Source of the DNA: Rhizobium sp. Root1212
Lineage (GTDB): Bacteria > Pseudomonadota > Alphaproteobacteria > Rhizobiales > Rhizobiaceae
Reading direction: 5' to 3'
Length of the DNA: 64,000 bases
NCBI RefSeq assembly: GCF_001424985.1
Contig: NZ_LMDA01000022.1
Span: forward strand, 372,001 to 436,000
The notes under the pieces are model-generated. The model was not told the DNA's origin, did no database searches, and was given only the letters and a program-made list of their open reading frames with translations. This document shows positions 38,791 through 47,908 of this stretch, one piece after another. The translations under genes were made by a program, and so were the position numbers. The number at the start of each line of letters is the position of its first letter. The stretch's first letter is position 1.

Positions 38791-40284
38791 TCAGAGAAGC
38801 CCGCTTCGCACGCACCAGTCCTTGAGCGGCGCAAGGGCCGGGTGTGTCAGGGCTGTTTCCAGATAGGCGAAGGTGCGCGGCATGTGTTTCATATAGCCGG
38901 GTTTGCCGTCACGCTGCATCAGCCGCACCCAGATGCCGACGAGCTTGCAATTGCGCTGCGCCGACATGATGTGCCAGTCGCGCAGGAAGGTTTCCCTGTC
39001 GAAGCCGCTGCTTTCCTGCCGACCGGCCATATAAGCCTCCAGCATGCGGGCCGTCAGCGCCGGCTCGATGGTCACGCGGGCATCCTGCGTCAGCGAGGCG
39101 ACGTCATAGGCCGTCGGGCCGATCATCGCGTCCTGAAAGTCGATGAGACCGATGCGCTTCAGGCCTGCTTCCTGCTCGCGCCAGATGATGTTCGGCGAAT
39201 GGAAATCGCGCAGCAACAGGTTGGTTTCCGAGGTGGCGAGCAGATCGATCAGCCCGTCCCAGACGGCGGCGTAATCGTCTCGCTCGGCGCTCGATGCCGG
39301 TTCGCCGCGCTTCCATGGCAGGTACCAGTCGAGCAGCAGCCGGGTTTCGATCTTCATGGCCCGGCGGTCGAAATCGGGCACCGTGTGGACGATGCCGTTG
39401 CCAACTGCGATTTTTGGCGTGGCTTTCTGTGCATGCAAGGCTGCCAGCATGCGTACACTTTCGATGTAGCGCTCGGCAATCGGCTTACCATCAGCGTCGA
39501 GAACACCGTCGCGGCCGAGGTCCTCGATCAGCAGGATGCCGGCGTCGAGATCGCTTTCATAGATTTCCGGCGCGCTGAAACCTTTTGCACGCAAGTCACG
39601 GTCGATGGCGACGAAGGGCACGCAGTCTTCGGCGATATGGGCAAGCTGCTGGTAATATTTGCCGTCTTCGAGGATGGGGCCGGGCTTGTGCCGCGGTGCA
39701 TCCATCAGGATCATCGGTGCGCGACCGCGGGTGGAGATCGTTTCATAGGCGCGGGCCGAGGCATCACCGCTCAGGTGACGGCGGCGGGCATCGCTGTAAC
39801 CGCTGAAGTCGAGGAAGTTGCGGATCGACAGGCTGCGGCCAATCCGCGACAGGGCGGCCTCGTAGCCGGAAATGATCACCCGGCGACCGTCGCCCTCGTG
39901 GGTGAAGCTGAGCGTAATCGTGGTTTTTGGCAGGGCGCTTTCGGCGCGCTCCGGCCATTCGACAAGGCAGATGCCCTCCGACAGGGCTTCATCAAAGCCG
40001 AGTTCGTCGAGTTCGGAGACATCGGACAGCCGGTAGAGATCGAAATGGGCGGCGGGGATGCGCAGCGGGTAACTCTGGACGAGGGTAAAGGTGGGGCTTG
40101 GCACTTCAAGCTCGTCATCGTCGGCAAGCGCCCGCAGCAGGGCGCGGGCCAGTGTCGATTTGCCGGCGCCGAGATCGCCGGACAAGGCCAGACAATCGCC
40201 GATCTTGACCGCCAGCGCCAGGTCTTCGCCCAGCGTTTTGGTCGCGGCCTCGTCCTTCAGCAGGATATCGATGGGCGTCGTCAT
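38791..40284 (-). CDS. tsaE: TsaE tRNA-modification ATPase fused to an AmgK-like sugar kinase
   Basis: 497 aa two-domain protein. Residues 1-150 are TsaE, the ATPase needed for tRNA N6-threonylcarbamoyladenosine synthesis, with P-loop GDLGAGKST (36-44), PSPTFTLVQ and FDLYRL. Residues about 160-497 are an aminoglycoside-phosphotransferase-fold kinase with LLRDFHSPNIIW (catalytic Asp and Asn) and IGLIDFQDAMIGPTAYDVASL (metal-binding Asp); this domain is like AmgK, the anomeric MurNAc/GlcNAc kinase. The fusion is seen in other Rhizobiales annotations. The start overlaps the stop of the histidine kinase gene as ATGA; murU follows after 62 bp. Confidence 0.92.
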   Translation of the reverse strand: MTTPIDILLKDEAATKTLGEDLALAVKIGDCLALSGDLGAGKSTLARALLRALADDDELEVPSPTFTLVQSYPLRIPAAHFDLYRLSDVSELDELGFDEALSEGICLVEWPERAESALPKTTITLSFTHEGDGRRVIISGYEAALSRIGRSLSIRNFLDFSGYSDARRRHLSGDASARAYETISTRGRAPMILMDAPRHKPGPILEDGKYYQQLAHIAEDCVPFVAIDRDLRAKGFSAPEIYESDLDAGILLIEDLGRDGVLDADGKPIAERYIESVRMLAALHAQKATPKIAVGNGIVHTVPDFDRRAMKIETRLLLDWYLPWKRGEPASSAERDDYAAVWDGLIDLLATSETNLLLRDFHSPNIIWREQEAGLKRIGLIDFQDAMIGPTAYDVASLTQDARVTIEPALTARMLEAYMAGRQESSGFDRETFLRDWHIMSAQRNCKLVGIWVRLMQRDGKPGYMKHMPRTFAYLETALTHPALAPLKDWCVRSGLL

Positions 40285-42752
40285 TCGGCGGCTTGGACTT
40301 TTGGTAGTTCGGCCGAGGGAATGCGGCAGGTGACCTCCGTGCCTTCACCCTCGCGGCTGCGGATCGAGACTGTGCCGTGATGCAGGCTGACGAAGCTCTC
40401 GACGATCGAGAGACCGAGGCCGGCCCCGCCGCGCGAACCGTGGCTTTCGAAGCGTTCGAAAACGCTTTCGAGGATTTCCTGCGGGATGCCGCTGCCGTTA
40501 TCGGCGATGCTGAAGACGAAATCATGGTTTTCGCGATGGCATTTCAGGCTGATGATGCTGCCTTCCGGCGCGAAATTCGCAGCGTTGGTCAAAAGCTTGA
40601 TGAAGATTTGCTTCAGCCGCTGGTGATCGGCGACGAAGTTGCCGAGCATGTCCGGTGTCTCGATGCGCAGCGTCACGCCGCTTTCATGCAGCCGCTCGGC
40701 CATGTGGGCCGAAACCTCGTCGATGAAATCGGTGAGGTTGATATCGGCAAGCTCAAGCTCGACGATACCGGCATCGACGGTTGCGAGATCGAGGATGTCG
40801 TTGACGATGGTCAGGAGCAGCGAGGACGAGGTGGAGATGTGATCGACATATTCCGCCTGCCGTTCCGTCAGCGTGCCGAAAGTCGGCGTCTTCAGGAGGT
40901 CGGCAAAGCCGATGATGTTGGTGAGCGGCGAGCGCAGCTCGTAGGACACGTGCTGGACGAAATCGTTCTTCAGCGAATCGGCTTTTCGCAGCGCCTCGTT
41001 CTTTTCGGTCAGCGCCCGCTCGACCCGCACGCTGTCGGTGATGTTGACGAAGGTCAGCATCGTCTGGGCGTTCGGCAGCGGGATCACGGCGAAATCGAGG
41101 ATCAGGCCGGTGTGCAGTTCGAGCATGCCGCGGCAGTCGGTGCGCTCGTCGTCGAAGCTGGTGATGAGATGCGAGAAGCGCTTCCAGCCGTCCGGCTGGT
41201 CGTAGGAAGAGGCGCAGGCCTGTTCGATGGCGCGGATATGGGTTCCCGGCTGTGCTTGCGGCTCGCTGATGTTCCAGAGCATGCGGAAGGCGGGGTTCGA
41301 CAGCTTGATGCGGCCATCCGGCCCGAACACCGCGACGCCTTCGGACAGGTGATCGATGGTTTCGCCCTGCACCTGAACCAGCGTGTTGTAGCGGGTTTCG
41401 AGATCGACCTTTTCCGTCAGGTTCTCGAACACCCAGGTCGCGCCGCCTTGTGGGCGGGCGGTGGCGAAGACGCGCAACGTCTGGCCGTTCGGCAGGTGCC
41501 AGAGATCGGACTGCGTGTCGATTGCCTGATAGACGGAAAGGGCGTTGTCCTTCCACTGCTTCCAGTTGAGCTGTTCCGGCAGCTTGCCGCCGGCGCGCAG
41601 CCGGTCGAGGATTTCGCCATTGCTCGGCTTGCGCTCCAGGAAGCCCATGTCGAGTTCCCAGAGTCGCTGGAAGGCCTGGTTGTAGAATTGCAGCCGCTGA
41701 GCGCCGTCGAAGATCGCAACCGGCGTCGCCAGATGGTCGAGTGTTTCGGCGTGGCTCTTCAGCGTGCGGTTTAGCTCCTCGCGCACCGCCTCGACATCGG
41801 AGATATTGGCGGCCATGCCGGCCGAGCCGTGGATGTTGCGGGCGTCGACCACGTCGAAGAAGGTTCGGTTGCCGCGCACGACGGTCGAGACCTTGTCGCG
41901 GAAGGGGTTGTCGTAGGTGCTGGTGGCGCGGATTTTTTCGCGGGCGACGGTGGCCAGCAATTCCTTGCCGTCCTTGATGGCCTCCGCCCGGTTCGGTGCC
42001 TCGACAGCGTCGGTATAGGCCTCGTTCACCCAGCTCAGGGTCCCGTCGGTGTTGCGCAGCCACACCGGCTGGTCGATGGCGTCGAGAAGCGTGTAGACGG
42101 AGGCGAGCGACGCCTGCAGGGTATCGTGTTCCAGCTTCAACTCGGCCAGTTCGGCGCGCAGGTTGTTGAGGGCGACGAAGCGCACGAAGGCGCGGCCGCC
42201 GGAAACGCGGCCCTGCGCTTCGAGAATTTCGTTGCGGTGGGTCTCTATGATGAGGTCGAAGCTCTGGGCCTGCGATCGCAGCCGTTCGATCGCCTTTTCC
42301 AGCTCGGAGGCCGAGATCGGCTTGATCCAGCGGCCGAAGGCGAGGAATTCACGGTCGTCCTGCGGCACGCCGGTTTCGGCCGGCAGATGGCCGATGAATT
42401 CCGGCTTGGTGGAAAGCCCTTCCCAGATGACGATGCGGCGGTTCTTGTCGGCGATCAGGGCCTGCAGCCGGGAAATACGCTGGTTCGCATCGGCAAGAGC
42501 GGCATTCAGCTCGCGGTTTTCGTTCTCGATATTGCCGCGCTGGCGGATCAGCCAGATGGCGGAGATCATCGCGGCGGAGATCACGCCGATGAGCACGGAA
42601 AAGGTGATGACTTCGGAAGAGCGGAAGAGGGAAAGCCCGCTGGTTTCGGCAAAGGCCGGACCCGCAAGGGACGCCAGCATGGAACCGGCCGCCAGTTTTC
42701 GCAACAGACGTCCGATCCGTCCACCCACGCGTTTCGCCGAACCGTGATCCAT
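40281..42752 (-). CDS. divL: DivL-like PAS domain sensor histidine kinase
   Basis: 823 aa from ATG 42752 (GGGGAA 8 nt upstream; ATG 42821 would add 23 residues). An N-terminal signal-like segment and a membrane helix (ITFSVLIGVISAAMISAIWLI, about residues 47-67) precede a coiled coil, several PAS domains, then a dimerisation helix FVQHVSYELRSPLTNIIG near residue 600 and an HATPase domain (NAANFAPEGS, DNGSGIP, GAGLGLSIV). The His box is present, whereas Caulobacter DivL has Tyr there. In Agrobacterium the kinase beside ahcY is named DivL, part of the CtrA cell-cycle circuit. Kinase activity and that role are inferred. Confidence 0.8.
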   Translation of the reverse strand: MDHGSAKRVGGRIGRLLRKLAAGSMLASLAGPAFAETSGLSLFRSSEVITFSVLIGVISAAMISAIWLIRQRGNIENENRELNAALADANQRISRLQALIADKNRRIVIWEGLSTKPEFIGHLPAETGVPQDDREFLAFGRWIKPISASELEKAIERLRSQAQSFDLIIETHRNEILEAQGRVSGGRAFVRFVALNNLRAELAELKLEHDTLQASLASVYTLLDAIDQPVWLRNTDGTLSWVNEAYTDAVEAPNRAEAIKDGKELLATVAREKIRATSTYDNPFRDKVSTVVRGNRTFFDVVDARNIHGSAGMAANISDVEAVREELNRTLKSHAETLDHLATPVAIFDGAQRLQFYNQAFQRLWELDMGFLERKPSNGEILDRLRAGGKLPEQLNWKQWKDNALSVYQAIDTQSDLWHLPNGQTLRVFATARPQGGATWVFENLTEKVDLETRYNTLVQVQGETIDHLSEGVAVFGPDGRIKLSNPAFRMLWNISEPQAQPGTHIRAIEQACASSYDQPDGWKRFSHLITSFDDERTDCRGMLELHTGLILDFAVIPLPNAQTMLTFVNITDSVRVERALTEKNEALRKADSLKNDFVQHVSYELRSPLTNIIGFADLLKTPTFGTLTERQAEYVDHISTSSSLLLTIVNDILDLATVDAGIVELELADINLTDFIDEVSAHMAERLHESGVTLRIETPDMLGNFVADHQRLKQIFIKLLTNAANFAPEGSIISLKCHRENHDFVFSIADNGSGIPQEILESVFERFESHGSRGGAGLGLSIVESFVSLHHGTVSIRSREGEGTEVTCRIPSAELPKVQAAE

Positions 42753-43111
42753 CTTCGTTTCCCCGCTTGCATCGCACGTCACCGCCGCCGATTCGGTCGA
42801 GCCAGGGCGATCACGTTTCATTAAACATCCGTAGCGTGCCCCGACCTTTCGGCGGTGCATGACATCAGGCCACTGAGGAGCCCATGAATGCTGACATCGT
42901 CCCTCTCCGGGGGCGGATGACCGGCTGCGTTCGCCGCGCAAGGGCGCGGCCGGATGTTTCGATCTGCGACACCATCTGTCCGCATCGGCGTCACGAATCG
43001 ATACAAAAGTGTAACGCTTCGGAGATTCTGCGGGAAGGGTTGGCGAAAAAAAGAAACCGCGCCCTTGTCAAGGGGCGCGGTCTCTAGATGTTGTGGATTG
43101 TCGTCGCAAAG
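42753..43111. other. 359-bp intergenic region between ahcY and the DivL-like kinase gene
   Basis: No credible gene is seen. It holds the ahcY terminator at its right end and must contain the promoter of the minus-strand kinase gene, but no clear -35/-10 pair was recognised. Short open frames here have no coding character or homology that I recognise. Confidence 0.6.
43046..43081 (-). terminator. ahcY rho-independent terminator
   Basis: On the minus strand, ACCGCGCCC pairs with GGGCGCGGT (plus-strand 43056-43064 and 43073-43081), followed after three bases by a run of seven T (plus-strand A-run at 43046-43052). It is 31 bp after the ahcY stop. Confidence 0.92.
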
Positions 43112-44512
43112 TTAATAGCGGTAGTGTTCCGCCTTGAACGGACCCTGCGGCTTCACGCCGATATAGCTGGCCTGCTCTTCGGAAAGTTCCGTCAGCTTTG
43201 CGCCGAGCTTGGCGAGATGCAGGCGGGCGACCTTCTCGTCGAGGTGCTTCGGCAGGATGTGCACCTGCTTGGCGTAGTCGCCGGCGCGGGTGAAGAGTTC
43301 CATCTGGGCCAGCACCTGGTTGGTGAAGGAGGCCGACATCACGAAGGACGGATGGCCGGTTGCATTGCCGAGGTTGAGCAGGCGGCCTTCCGAGAGCAGG
43401 ATCATCCGGTTGCCCTTCGGGAACTCGATCAGGTCGACCTGCGGCTTGATGTTGGTCCACTTGAGATTGCGCAGCGCCGAAACCTGGATCTCGTTGTCGA
43501 AGTGGCCGATATTGCCGACGATCGCCATGTCCTTCATCTCGCGCATGTGGTCCATGCGGATGACGTCCTTGTTGCCGGTCGTGGTGATGAAGATATCGGC
43601 GGAGGAGACGACGTCTTCGAGCTGGACGACTTCATAGCCGTCCATGGCGGCCTGCAGGGCGCAGATCGGATCGACTTCCGTGACCTTCACGCGCGCGCCG
43701 GCGCCGGAGAGCGAGGCGGCCGAACCCTTGCCGACGTCGCCGTAACCGCAGACGACGGCGACCTTGCCGGCCATCATGACGTCGGTGCCGCGGCGGATGC
43801 CGTCGACCAGCGATTCCTTGCAGCCGTACTTGTTGTCGAACTTCGACTTGGTAACCGAATCGTTGACGTTGATCGCCGGGAAGGGCAGGAGGCCCTTGGC
43901 GTGCAGCTGGTAGAGGCGGTTGACGCCGGTGGTGGTTTCTTCGGTCACGCCCTTGATGGCGTCGCGCTGCCTGGTGAACCAGCCCGGAGAAGCGGCAAGG
44001 CGCTTCTTGATCTGGGCGACGAGGATTTCTTCTTCCTCGGAGGTCGGGTTGGACAGAACGTCCTCGCCGGCTTCGGCGCGGGCGCCGAGCAGGATGTACA
44101 TGGTGGCGTCGCCGCCGTCATCGAGGATCATGTTGGAGAGGCCGCCATCGGCCCACTGGAAGATCTTGTCGGTGTAGGTCCAGTATTCTTCCAGCGTCTC
44201 GCCCTTGACGGCGTAAACCGGAACGCCGCTGGCGGCGATCGCTGCGGCGGCGTGGTCCTGCGTCGAGAAGATGTTGCAGGAAGCCCAGCGGACTTCTGCG
44301 CCGAGCGCCACGAGCGTTTCGATCAGAACGGCCGTCTGGATCGTCATGTGCAGCGAGCCGGTGATGCGTGCGCCCTTCAGCGGCTTTGCCGCGCCGAATT
44401 CCTCGCGGCAGGCCATCAGGCCCGGCATTTCGGTTTCGGCGATGGTGATTTCCTTGCGGCCGAAATCGGCAAGGCCGATATCCGCGACCAGATAGTCGTT
44501 CGTGGTGCTCAT
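43112..44512 (-). CDS. ahcY: S-adenosyl-L-homocysteine hydrolase
   Basis: 466 aa from ATG 44512. It splits S-adenosylhomocysteine to adenosine and homocysteine, removing the product inhibitor of methyltransferases. [29 protein letters not shown], the NAD-binding [16 protein letters not shown] and the C-terminal KAEHYRY are classic. Length matches the bacterial form with the roughly 40-residue insertion. The frame is open upstream to 44620, but MSTTNDYLV is the normal start, with GGAG nearby. A striking set of 10-bp inverted and direct repeats lies at 44651-44680, between this gene and ptsH. Confidence 0.97.
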   Translation of the reverse strand: MSTTNDYLVADIGLADFGRKEITIAETEMPGLMACREEFGAAKPLKGARITGSLHMTIQTAVLIETLVALGAEVRWASCNIFSTQDHAAAAIAASGVPVYAVKGETLEEYWTYTDKIFQWADGGLSNMILDDGGDATMYILLGARAEAGEDVLSNPTSEEEEILVAQIKKRLAASPGWFTRQRDAIKGVTEETTTGVNRLYQLHAKGLLPFPAINVNDSVTKSKFDNKYGCKESLVDGIRRGTDVMMAGKVAVVCGYGDVGKGSAASLSGAGARVKVTEVDPICALQAAMDGYEVVQLEDVVSSADIFITTTGNKDVIRMDHMREMKDMAIVGNIGHFDNEIQVSALRNLKWTNIKPQVDLIEFPKGNRMILLSEGRLLNLGNATGHPSFVMSASFTNQVLAQMELFTRAGDYAKQVHILPKHLDEKVARLHLAKLGAKLTELSEEQASYIGVKPQGPFKAEHYRY

Positions 44513-44650
44513 GGAGGTCTCCGTGCTGGTGCGGCGTCCGATGGAGCGCAAATGGCCCCATGTCGGATGCGCACACGAAAAATGCTGCCCGCCGCAGGCT
44601 GCGAAGGGCTTGAGCTTCAACTATCAGGAAACGCTTGCGGGAGCAATGGC

Positions 44651-44680
44651 GATATAAAGAGGTCTTTATATCTTTATATC
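44651..44680. promoter_or_regulatory. Triple 10-bp operator-like repeat upstream of ahcY
   Basis: GATATAAAGA (44651-44660) is followed after GG by its exact reverse complement TCTTTATATC (44663-44672), and a second TCTTTATATC overlaps by 2 bp (44671-44680). So a perfect 22-bp palindrome carries a third half-site. It is A/T-rich in a GC-rich context, and lies 139 bp before the ahcY start and 5 bp from the ptsH stop. A regulator of the methyl cycle (SAM/SAH-responsive ArsR-type) is a plausible ligand (inference). Confidence 0.65.
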
Positions 44681-44684
44681 GCGC

Positions 44685-44954
44685 TTACATCTCTTCGCCG
44701 AACTTGTCGGCCACCAGCGCGTCGAGCGCATCCATGGCCGCGTCGGCCTGTACGCCGGTAGCGGTCACGGAAATGGTGCAGCCGGTGCTGGCGGCGAGCA
44801 TCATCAGGCCCATGATCGAAGTGCCGCCGACGGTCATGCCGTCCTTGGAGACCTTGATATCGGCATCGAAGTTTTCGACCGTCTGGACGAACTTGGCCGA
44901 GGCGCGGGCGTGCAGCCCTCTCTTGTTGATGATCAGCAGCTCGCGCGACAGCAT
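44685..44954 (-). CDS. ptsH: HPr phosphocarrier protein (regulatory PTS)
   Basis: 89 aa. It accepts phosphate from EI-Ntr on His15 (KRGLHARASAKF) and passes it to EIIA proteins; Ser46 in VGGTSIMG is in the right place for phosphorylation by HPr kinase. No sugar permease is encoded nearby, so this is a regulatory rather than transport PTS. It lies 16 bp after the EIIA-Man gene and downstream of hprK, chvG and chvI, all read in the same direction. Length is normal. Confidence 0.94.
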   Translation of the reverse strand: MLSRELLIINKRGLHARASAKFVQTVENFDADIKVSKDGMTVGGTSIMGLMMLAASTGCTISVTATGVQADAAMDALDALVADKFGEEM

Positions 44955-44970
44955 GGAGGCAGAAATCCGG

Positions 44971-45372
44971 TTATTTGCCGCTCAGAACGCGGCTGGCGAC
45001 GTTGATATATTTGCGGCCGGCATCGGACGCTTCCTGCAGCGCCTTGTCCATGTCGCTTTCGGAGCGCACGCCCGCAAGCTTGATCAGCATCGGCAGGTTG
45101 ATGCCGGCGATCACCTCGACGGTGCCGCTCTGCATGACGGAGATGGCGAGGTTCGACGGTGTGCCGCCGAACATATCGGTGAGGATGATGACACCCTTGC
45201 CCTGATCGGCCCTGAGCACGGCTTCGAGGATATCCTGCCGCCGTTGATCCATATCGTCTTCGGGGCCGATGCAGACCGTCTCGATCGCCTTTTGCGGTCC
45301 GACGACATGCTCCAGAGCATGCCTGAACTCTTCAGCCAGCTTGCCGTGTGTGACAAGCACAAGTCCGATCAT
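44971..45372 (-). CDS. manX: PTS EIIA component, mannose family
   Basis: 133 aa from ATG 45372. It is a single EIIA-Man domain with the phosphorylated His9 in IGLVLVTHGK and the ILTDMFGGTPSNLA motif. There are no IIB, IIC or IID genes here, so it probably senses PTS phosphorylation state rather than transporting mannose. Rhizobia and Brucella encode the same protein between hprK and ptsH. The frame is open upstream to 45417, but MIGLVLV is the normal start. Confidence 0.92.
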   Translation of the reverse strand: MIGLVLVTHGKLAEEFRHALEHVVGPQKAIETVCIGPEDDMDQRRQDILEAVLRADQGKGVIILTDMFGGTPSNLAISVMQSGTVEVIAGINLPMLIKLAGVRSESDMDKALQEASDAGRKYINVASRVLSGK

Positions 45373-45522
45373 GGTGTCTTTGCTCCAACTGCATCTGCAA
45401 AATATTCGATGGTCCAATTATCGCAATGCAGCAATTCCGTCCACCTTTAGGGCTCGCCATCTTGGCCATGAAAAGGCGAAGTGCAAGTCAAAAATCCCAA
45501 CTCTTGCGCCGCTAACGTATTT

Positions 45523-45990
45523 TCATTGCGAAATTACCGCCGTTTTCGCCAATAACAACCGCAAGGTATCGAAGGGGCGCAGGCCTGCCATGAGCGGCAG
45601 GCGCAGCAACGGCAGCGCGTTTCCATCCGGCAGAACATGGCGCTCCGTCTCCGGCGGTACTCTTTCCTTGAAAGGCGGGCTGACCGGCAGGATCGCGTAG
45701 TCGAGCACGGCGGATTGAAGGGAGGCAACAGGGACGATGCCTGCGCCGCGCAACTCGGCAAGTCCCGCGATCGAAGATGGTCGGCGGGCGATGATCCGGC
45801 CGTTGACGGTGGAGACGAAAACCTGATCGTCGGCGACGAGGGCGGCAAACAGGCCGTGATCGCGCGCCGCCATCAGGCAGGCGAGGGCGACGGAGGATTT
45901 GCCGCTGCCGGAAGGGCCGATGAACAGCAGGCAGCGGCTTTCAATCACGACCGCGGTGGCATGGACATTGGTGCCGGCAGCGCCGGTCAC
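45523..45990 (-). CDS. hprK: HPr kinase/phosphorylase, short alphaproteobacterial form
   Basis: 155 aa, GTG start overlapping the chvG stop (GTGA). It contains only the catalytic domain, with P-loop GPSGSGKSS (25-33) and LVADDQVF, and lacks the N-terminal domain of the roughly 310-aa Firmicutes HprK. It phosphorylates HPr on Ser46, linking metabolic state to PTS phosphorylation. Coupled translation with the ChvG sensor kinase gene is typical of this group. The N-terminal HATAVVIESRCLLFIGPSG is the family start, so the gene is complete. Confidence 0.92.
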   Translation of the reverse strand: MTGAAGTNVHATAVVIESRCLLFIGPSGSGKSSVALACLMAARDHGLFAALVADDQVFVSTVNGRIIARRPSSIAGLAELRGAGIVPVASLQSAVLDYAILPVSPPFKERVPPETERHVLPDGNALPLLRLPLMAGLRPFDTLRLLLAKTAVISQ

Positions 45991-47771
45991 GTGTTCGGCT
46001 CGACGGGCAGCGAAAGCGTGAAGCGCGCGCCTTCGATCGCGGACGTTTCTGGATTGATGATGTTTTCGGCGCGCAGCGTGCCACCATGGGCTTCGGCGAT
46101 CTGGCGGGAGATCGACAGGCCGAGACCGGAATTCTGGCCGAAACCTTCGCTCTCGGGGCGGTCGGTGTAGAAGCGCTCGAAGATACGGTCGATATCCTCG
46201 GCCTGAATGCCGGGGCCGTTGTCCTCGACGGTGACGAGGCAGCGGTTTTTTGCGCGCGTCAAGCGGACCGAAATCCGGCCGCCTTCCTGCGGCACGAAGG
46301 AGCGGGCGTTCTCGATCAGGTTGGTCATGATCTGGCCGATGCGCAGCTCATAGCCGTTGACGCGGAATCGCATCTTCGGGTTGTCGCGCCGATCGACGGC
46401 AAAGCTGATTGCCACCGTCTTCTTGGCGGCATGAATCTGGCGCGAGATATCGACGAGATCGTTCAGCAACTTTTCCATATCGATGGATTTATCGTCGCTG
46501 CGGGCAAGCTCGGCATCGAGGCGCGAGGCGTCCGAGATATCGCTGATCAGTCGGTCGAGACGGCGCACGTCATGCTGGATGACATCGAGCAGGCGCTTCT
46601 TGGAATCCTCGTTGCGGGCCAGCGGCAGGGTCTCCACCGCGCTGCGCAGAGAGGTCAGCGGGTTCTTCAACTCGTGGCTGACATCGGCGGCAAAACTTTC
46701 GATCGCATCGATGCGGTCGTAAAGCGCCGTCGTCATCTCACGCAAGGCCACGGAAAGATTGCCGATTTCGTCCTGACGGGCCGAGAAATCCGGGATTTCC
46801 TCGCGCTCCTTGGCGCCGCCGCGGCGCACCCGGATCGCGGCCGCCGACAGGCGCCGCAGCGGATTGGCAATGGTACTGGAAAGCAGCAGCGACAGGATGA
46901 CGTTGACCAGCGCCGCCACGCCGAAGACACGGATGATGGCGAGACGTTCGGCATGGACGATCTTGTCGATATCGCCGGCCTGGGTGGAGAGCAGCAGCAC
47001 GCCAAGCACGGCGCGGAAGCGCTGGACCGGCACGGCGACGGAGACGATCAATTCGCCCTTTTCCGTGACGCGCACGACGGCACCGCGCACGCCGGTCAGC
47101 GCATTCATCACTTCCGGGTAGATCGAGCCGTTGCCGCCCGGTGGTTCCTTGTAGAGCGGCAGGTTGCCCGGCTGCAGGATGCGGTTGAACCAGGAGTTCA
47201 GATATTCCGAGACACTGGTCGATTCCGGCTCGATCGGCGGCAGGTCGAAGCGCAGCACCTGGCCGCCGGTATAGAGATGGCGCGAATCGAGCAGCAGGTC
47301 GGCGTCGGCATCGAAGAGACGGGCGCGGGTACGGGTCGGCGAGATCAGTCGCCGGAGCACGGGTGCGACACGTTCCTGATTGATCGGGAATTCGAGGTCT
47401 TCATCGCTCGGAAGCGGCGTGATGCTCTGGCCGGCCTGCAGTTCCAAGAGCTTTTCCGGGTCGATGGTAATCGAGTTGGTATCGACGGAAGCGGAAGCGG
47501 CGATCGCACCGGCGATGATCTCCCCCTGGGTCAGCAGGCTTTCGACGCGCGCATCGATCAGCCCCTCGCGGAACTGGTTGAGATACATGATGCCGCCGAC
47601 AAGAACGACGAGCGCGACGAGATTGAAGAACAGGATGCGGCGGGTGAGGCTCGAAAAGACGGCATTGCCGAAGATGCGGCGGATCAGGGTAAAGGGATGT
47701 ATCCAGCGGCGGCCGGCAGCAAGCCGTGCCTCCGGTTCATCCATGTCCCTGTTCTGCAAGACTTCGACCAA
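45987..47771 (-). CDS. chvG: Sensor histidine kinase ChvG (ExoS)
   Basis: 594 aa. ChvG with ChvI senses acid and envelope conditions and controls exopolysaccharide, motility and host-interaction genes in rhizobia. It has a membrane helix at about 44-66 (ILFFNLVALVVLVGGIMYL), a periplasmic domain of about 200 residues, a second helix at about 277-297, HAMP, His box SFAADVSHELKNPLTSL near residue 364 and HATPase (NLIENARSF, GLGLSISRQI). I chose TTG 47771 because GGAG lies 9 nt upstream and the length matches ExoS/ChvG of about 595 aa; ATG 47744 is the alternative (585 aa). Confidence 0.93.
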   Translation of the reverse strand: MVEVLQNRDMDEPEARLAAGRRWIHPFTLIRRIFGNAVFSSLTRRILFFNLVALVVLVGGIMYLNQFREGLIDARVESLLTQGEIIAGAIAASASVDTNSITIDPEKLLELQAGQSITPLPSDEDLEFPINQERVAPVLRRLISPTRTRARLFDADADLLLDSRHLYTGGQVLRFDLPPIEPESTSVSEYLNSWFNRILQPGNLPLYKEPPGGNGSIYPEVMNALTGVRGAVVRVTEKGELIVSVAVPVQRFRAVLGVLLLSTQAGDIDKIVHAERLAIIRVFGVAALVNVILSLLLSSTIANPLRRLSAAAIRVRRGGAKEREEIPDFSARQDEIGNLSVALREMTTALYDRIDAIESFAADVSHELKNPLTSLRSAVETLPLARNEDSKKRLLDVIQHDVRRLDRLISDISDASRLDAELARSDDKSIDMEKLLNDLVDISRQIHAAKKTVAISFAVDRRDNPKMRFRVNGYELRIGQIMTNLIENARSFVPQEGGRISVRLTRAKNRCLVTVEDNGPGIQAEDIDRIFERFYTDRPESEGFGQNSGLGLSISRQIAEAHGGTLRAENIINPETSAIEGARFTLSLPVEPNT

Positions 47772-47908
47772 GTCTTTCCACTCCCGCCCGCGCGGTCTTA
47801 TCCGTTGGTGATTGTCGAGGATCGGCGTCCGGCCGATCCATCGGCGCGCGGAGCCCTATCATACCGCCGCGGCCGGCGCCATGCCAGCCGCGGTCACAAT
47901 CGGGTGCG

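Noticed and set aside
42821-43087. Short open frames in the ahcY-divL gap
   Set aside because: They are 60-70 codons, overlap each other on both strands, lack ribosome binding sites and resemble no family I know.
44513-44684. S-adenosylhomocysteine riboswitch before ahcY
   Set aside because: No conserved riboswitch core could be recognised, and the striking element here is a DNA palindrome better explained as a protein operator.
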